Positions 21,236 to 22,690 of a stretch of DNA of 22,690 bases are shown piece after piece (positions within the stretch are counted from its first letter, which is position 1; each line of letters opens with the position of its first letter). The notes below the pieces were generated by a model that ran no database searches, was not told where the DNA came from, and saw only the letters and a list, made by a program, of their open reading frames with translations. The DNA comes from a virus, in the IMG/VR virus record IMGVR_UViG_3300031841_005340, positions 1 to 22,690 of that record; one strand, given 5' to 3'. The position numbers and the translations under genes are program-made.

Positions 21236-22510
21236 ATGTCTGTCCCAACACTAACACCTGCAAGCACTACTAGTGCAATTGTCCTGCCGGTTACCGGCGC
21301 TCACTCAAACGTTAATTCGGCTACAAATCCGTTGCCATTTGGAGTATATACTTCCGCTGCGTTTGTTTCTGGAGCAGTAGACCAAGTTGCGTACACCTAT
21401 AAAAAATTAGGTGGTGATGTGTTGGATCTAGAAATAACGGAATATCAGGTGTATTCTGCGTATGAAGAAGCAGTTTTAGAATACTCTTATATTGTAAATT
21501 CACATCAGGCAAAGAATGTGCTATCCGATCTTTTGGGAGCAACGACGGCATCATTTGATCAAGATGGTCAAATTGAAAGTGGCAATAGCTTATCTGGATC
21601 AAATATAGAATTGAAATACCCAAAATTCAATTTTCAATACGCTAAAACAGTGGCAGAAGGTATTTCTACAGAAGTAGGAATCGGAGGCACTGTACCAATT
21701 TACTCTGCTTCATTCAATATGACCGGCGGTCAGCAGGACTATAACTTACAAGAAATTATATCTGGTTCTTCAGCACTTTCAGCCAGCGTCCCGTATTATC
21801 AAAAAGTCGGTGACAAGAGAGTGACCATTAGGAGGGTCTTTTATAAGACTCCAGCAGCCATGTGGAGATTCTATGGATATTATGGTGGTCTGAATGTTGT
21901 TGGTAACTTATCAACGTATGGGCAATATGCAGATGATTCAACATTTCAGATAGTTCCTACTTGGCAAAACAAATCTCAAGCAATGGCTTACGAGGATGCT
22001 TTGTATACTCGTGTTTCTCACTGGTCATATGAGCTAAAAAACAATCAGTTGAGATTATTCCCAATCCCTAGAGACAATTACTCGCCAACAAAGTTTTGGG
22101 TGGAATTCTCTGTTGACTCCGATCCATATACAGAAGCAGATTCTAGTGTAAACACAGGAATAGACGGCGTAAACAATATGAATACGTTGCCATTCCAAAA
22201 CATACCATATGAAAACATCAACGCAATCGGTAAGCAGTGGATTAGAAGATTTGCTCTTTCGCTTGCAAAAGAAATGCTTGGACTTGTAAGATCTAAATTT
22301 GCAACATTGCCAATACCGGGGAATGATATTACTCTAAACGGCAGTGATTTGATAAGTCAAGCAAAAGATGAGCAAGAAAAGCTCAGAGAAGAATTGAAAA
22401 CAGTGCTGGACCAGCTTACATACAAGCAGTTAGCTGAAGACGATGCAACTGTTGTAGAAAACTCTAGTAAAGTGATGCAGCAAATACCCGCAGCGGTATT
22501 CGTAGGATAG
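21236..22510 (+). CDS. 13: neck/head-completion protein (gp13-like)
   Basis: This 424-residue protein sits downstream of the capsid terminator. It has a conserved-looking opening (EYQVYSAYEEAVLEYSYI), an aromatic core (AAMWRFYGYYGGLN) and a strong C-terminal motif block: GKQWIRRFALSLAKEMLG, then RSKFATLPIPGNDITLNGSD and a Lys/Glu coil. This block resembles the gp13-type neck protein of marine T4-like phages, from memory. T4 gp13 is 309 residues; the additional length is in the N-terminal half. It would seal the packed head and join it to the tail with gp14, whose likely gene follows after 4 bases. Confidence 0.62.
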   Translation: MSVPTLTPASTTSAIVLPVTGAHSNVNSATNPLPFGVYTSAAFVSGAVDQVAYTYKKLGGDVLDLEITEYQVYSAYEEAVLEYSYIVNSHQAKNVLSDLLGATTASFDQDGQIESGNSLSGSNIELKYPKFNFQYAKTVAEGISTEVGIGGTVPIYSASFNMTGGQQDYNLQEIISGSSALSASVPYYQKVGDKRVTIRRVFYKTPAAMWRFYGYYGGLNVVGNLSTYGQYADDSTFQIVPTWQNKSQAMAYEDALYTRVSHWSYELKNNQLRLFPIPRDNYSPTKFWVEFSVDSDPYTEADSSVNTGIDGVNNMNTLPFQNIPYENINAIGKQWIRRFALSLAKEMLGLVRSKFATLPIPGNDITLNGSDLISQAKDEQEKLREELKTVLDQLTYKQLAEDDATVVENSSKVMQQIPAAVFVG

Positions 22511-22514
22511 ATAA

Positions 22515-22690
22515 ATGGCAAGAAACAAATGGGAACAACCTAGCCAGCCCCCTCCTCCTTTGTTTACAGGCAAAAAGGAACGTGATCTTGTTAAACAAGT
22601 CAATGATGAGCTTATTGAAAGAGTCATTGGTCAACAAATTCTATATTATCCTATAAGTTTAGATCACACAAACTACCACGAGATATATGG
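22515..22690 (+). CDS. 14: neck protein, gp14-like (5' part)
   Basis: ATG at 22515 opens a frame that runs off the window (58 codons seen). After a Pro-rich start (QPSQPPPPLF) comes KERDLVKQVNDELIERVIGQ and QILYYPISLDHTNYHEIY. I associate this last pattern with the gp14-type neck protein of T4-like marine phages. The pairing with a gp13-like gene 4 bases upstream supports this. Only the N-terminal region can be judged. Confidence 0.6.
   Translation, partial: MARNKWEQPSQPPPPLFTGKKERDLVKQVNDELIERVIGQQILYYPISLDHTNYHEIY

Noticed and set aside
21232-21273. Short ORF from ATG 21232 overlapping the neck gene start
   Set aside because: It stops after 13 codons, and the ATG at 21236 with the GGAGG site gives the long conserved frame.

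Overview
The window is a dense, almost entirely plus-strand block of a tailed-phage genome. It is a T4-like myovirus (class Caudoviricetes), probably from an aquatic or marine lineage. The core T4-type head genes are recognisable from their motifs: large terminase (gp17), portal (gp20), prohead protease (gp21), core scaffold (gp22), major capsid protein (gp23) and neck proteins (gp13/gp14). Genes overlap by 1 to 22 bases or abut, and many have clear Shine-Dalgarno sites. That argues for a host that uses SD-led initiation and against a typical Bacteroidota host. The DNA is AT-rich. I see no tRNA, CRISPR array, insertion sequence or integrase.

Layout. 1-2566: tail end of an upstream gene, a RuvC-like resolvase, a gp61-like primase, then a small-gene cassette whose products start with a repeated basic/amphipathic peptide (MKITKxRLKxIIAEEL) and in which two in-frame TGA codons split longer open frames. 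2563-5769: a sigma70-like promoter and a 1049-residue fusion of the Mre11-like nuclease (gp47) with the Rad50-like ATPase (gp46). 5796-8735: small membrane proteins, a spanin-like coiled-coil protein, two proteins with a shared MKxxLxEWxxF N-terminus, a secreted/anchored envelope protein and a short fibre with an S74 self-cleaving chaperone. 8745-10212: a zinc-ribbon protein and two unrecognised proteins, the second in the usual small-terminase position. 10228-22690: the head module, in the order gp17, gp20, two unknowns, DUF1360 membrane protein, a 24-codon leader-like ORF with alternative hairpins, gp21, a possible core protein, a ribosomal protein bS21 homologue, two virion decoration candidates (one LamG-like), gp22, gp23, a strong intrinsic terminator, gp13-like and the start of gp14-like.

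How it fits together. The first part makes recombination/replication enzymes (resolvase, primase, Mre11-Rad50) from what looks like a host-sigma-type promoter. The last part builds, matures and fills the head. Several small proteins outside the head operon carry N-terminal peptides ending in (I/L)-x-E, which resemble T4 capsid-targeting sequences cut by gp21. My main hypothesis is that the phage packs a set of co-injected internal proteins coded away from the head operon. The other points of most interest are the Mre11-Rad50 fusion, the bS21 gene inside the head operon, the paired in-frame TGA codons at 1644 and 2381, and the mutually exclusive hairpins just before the protease gene.
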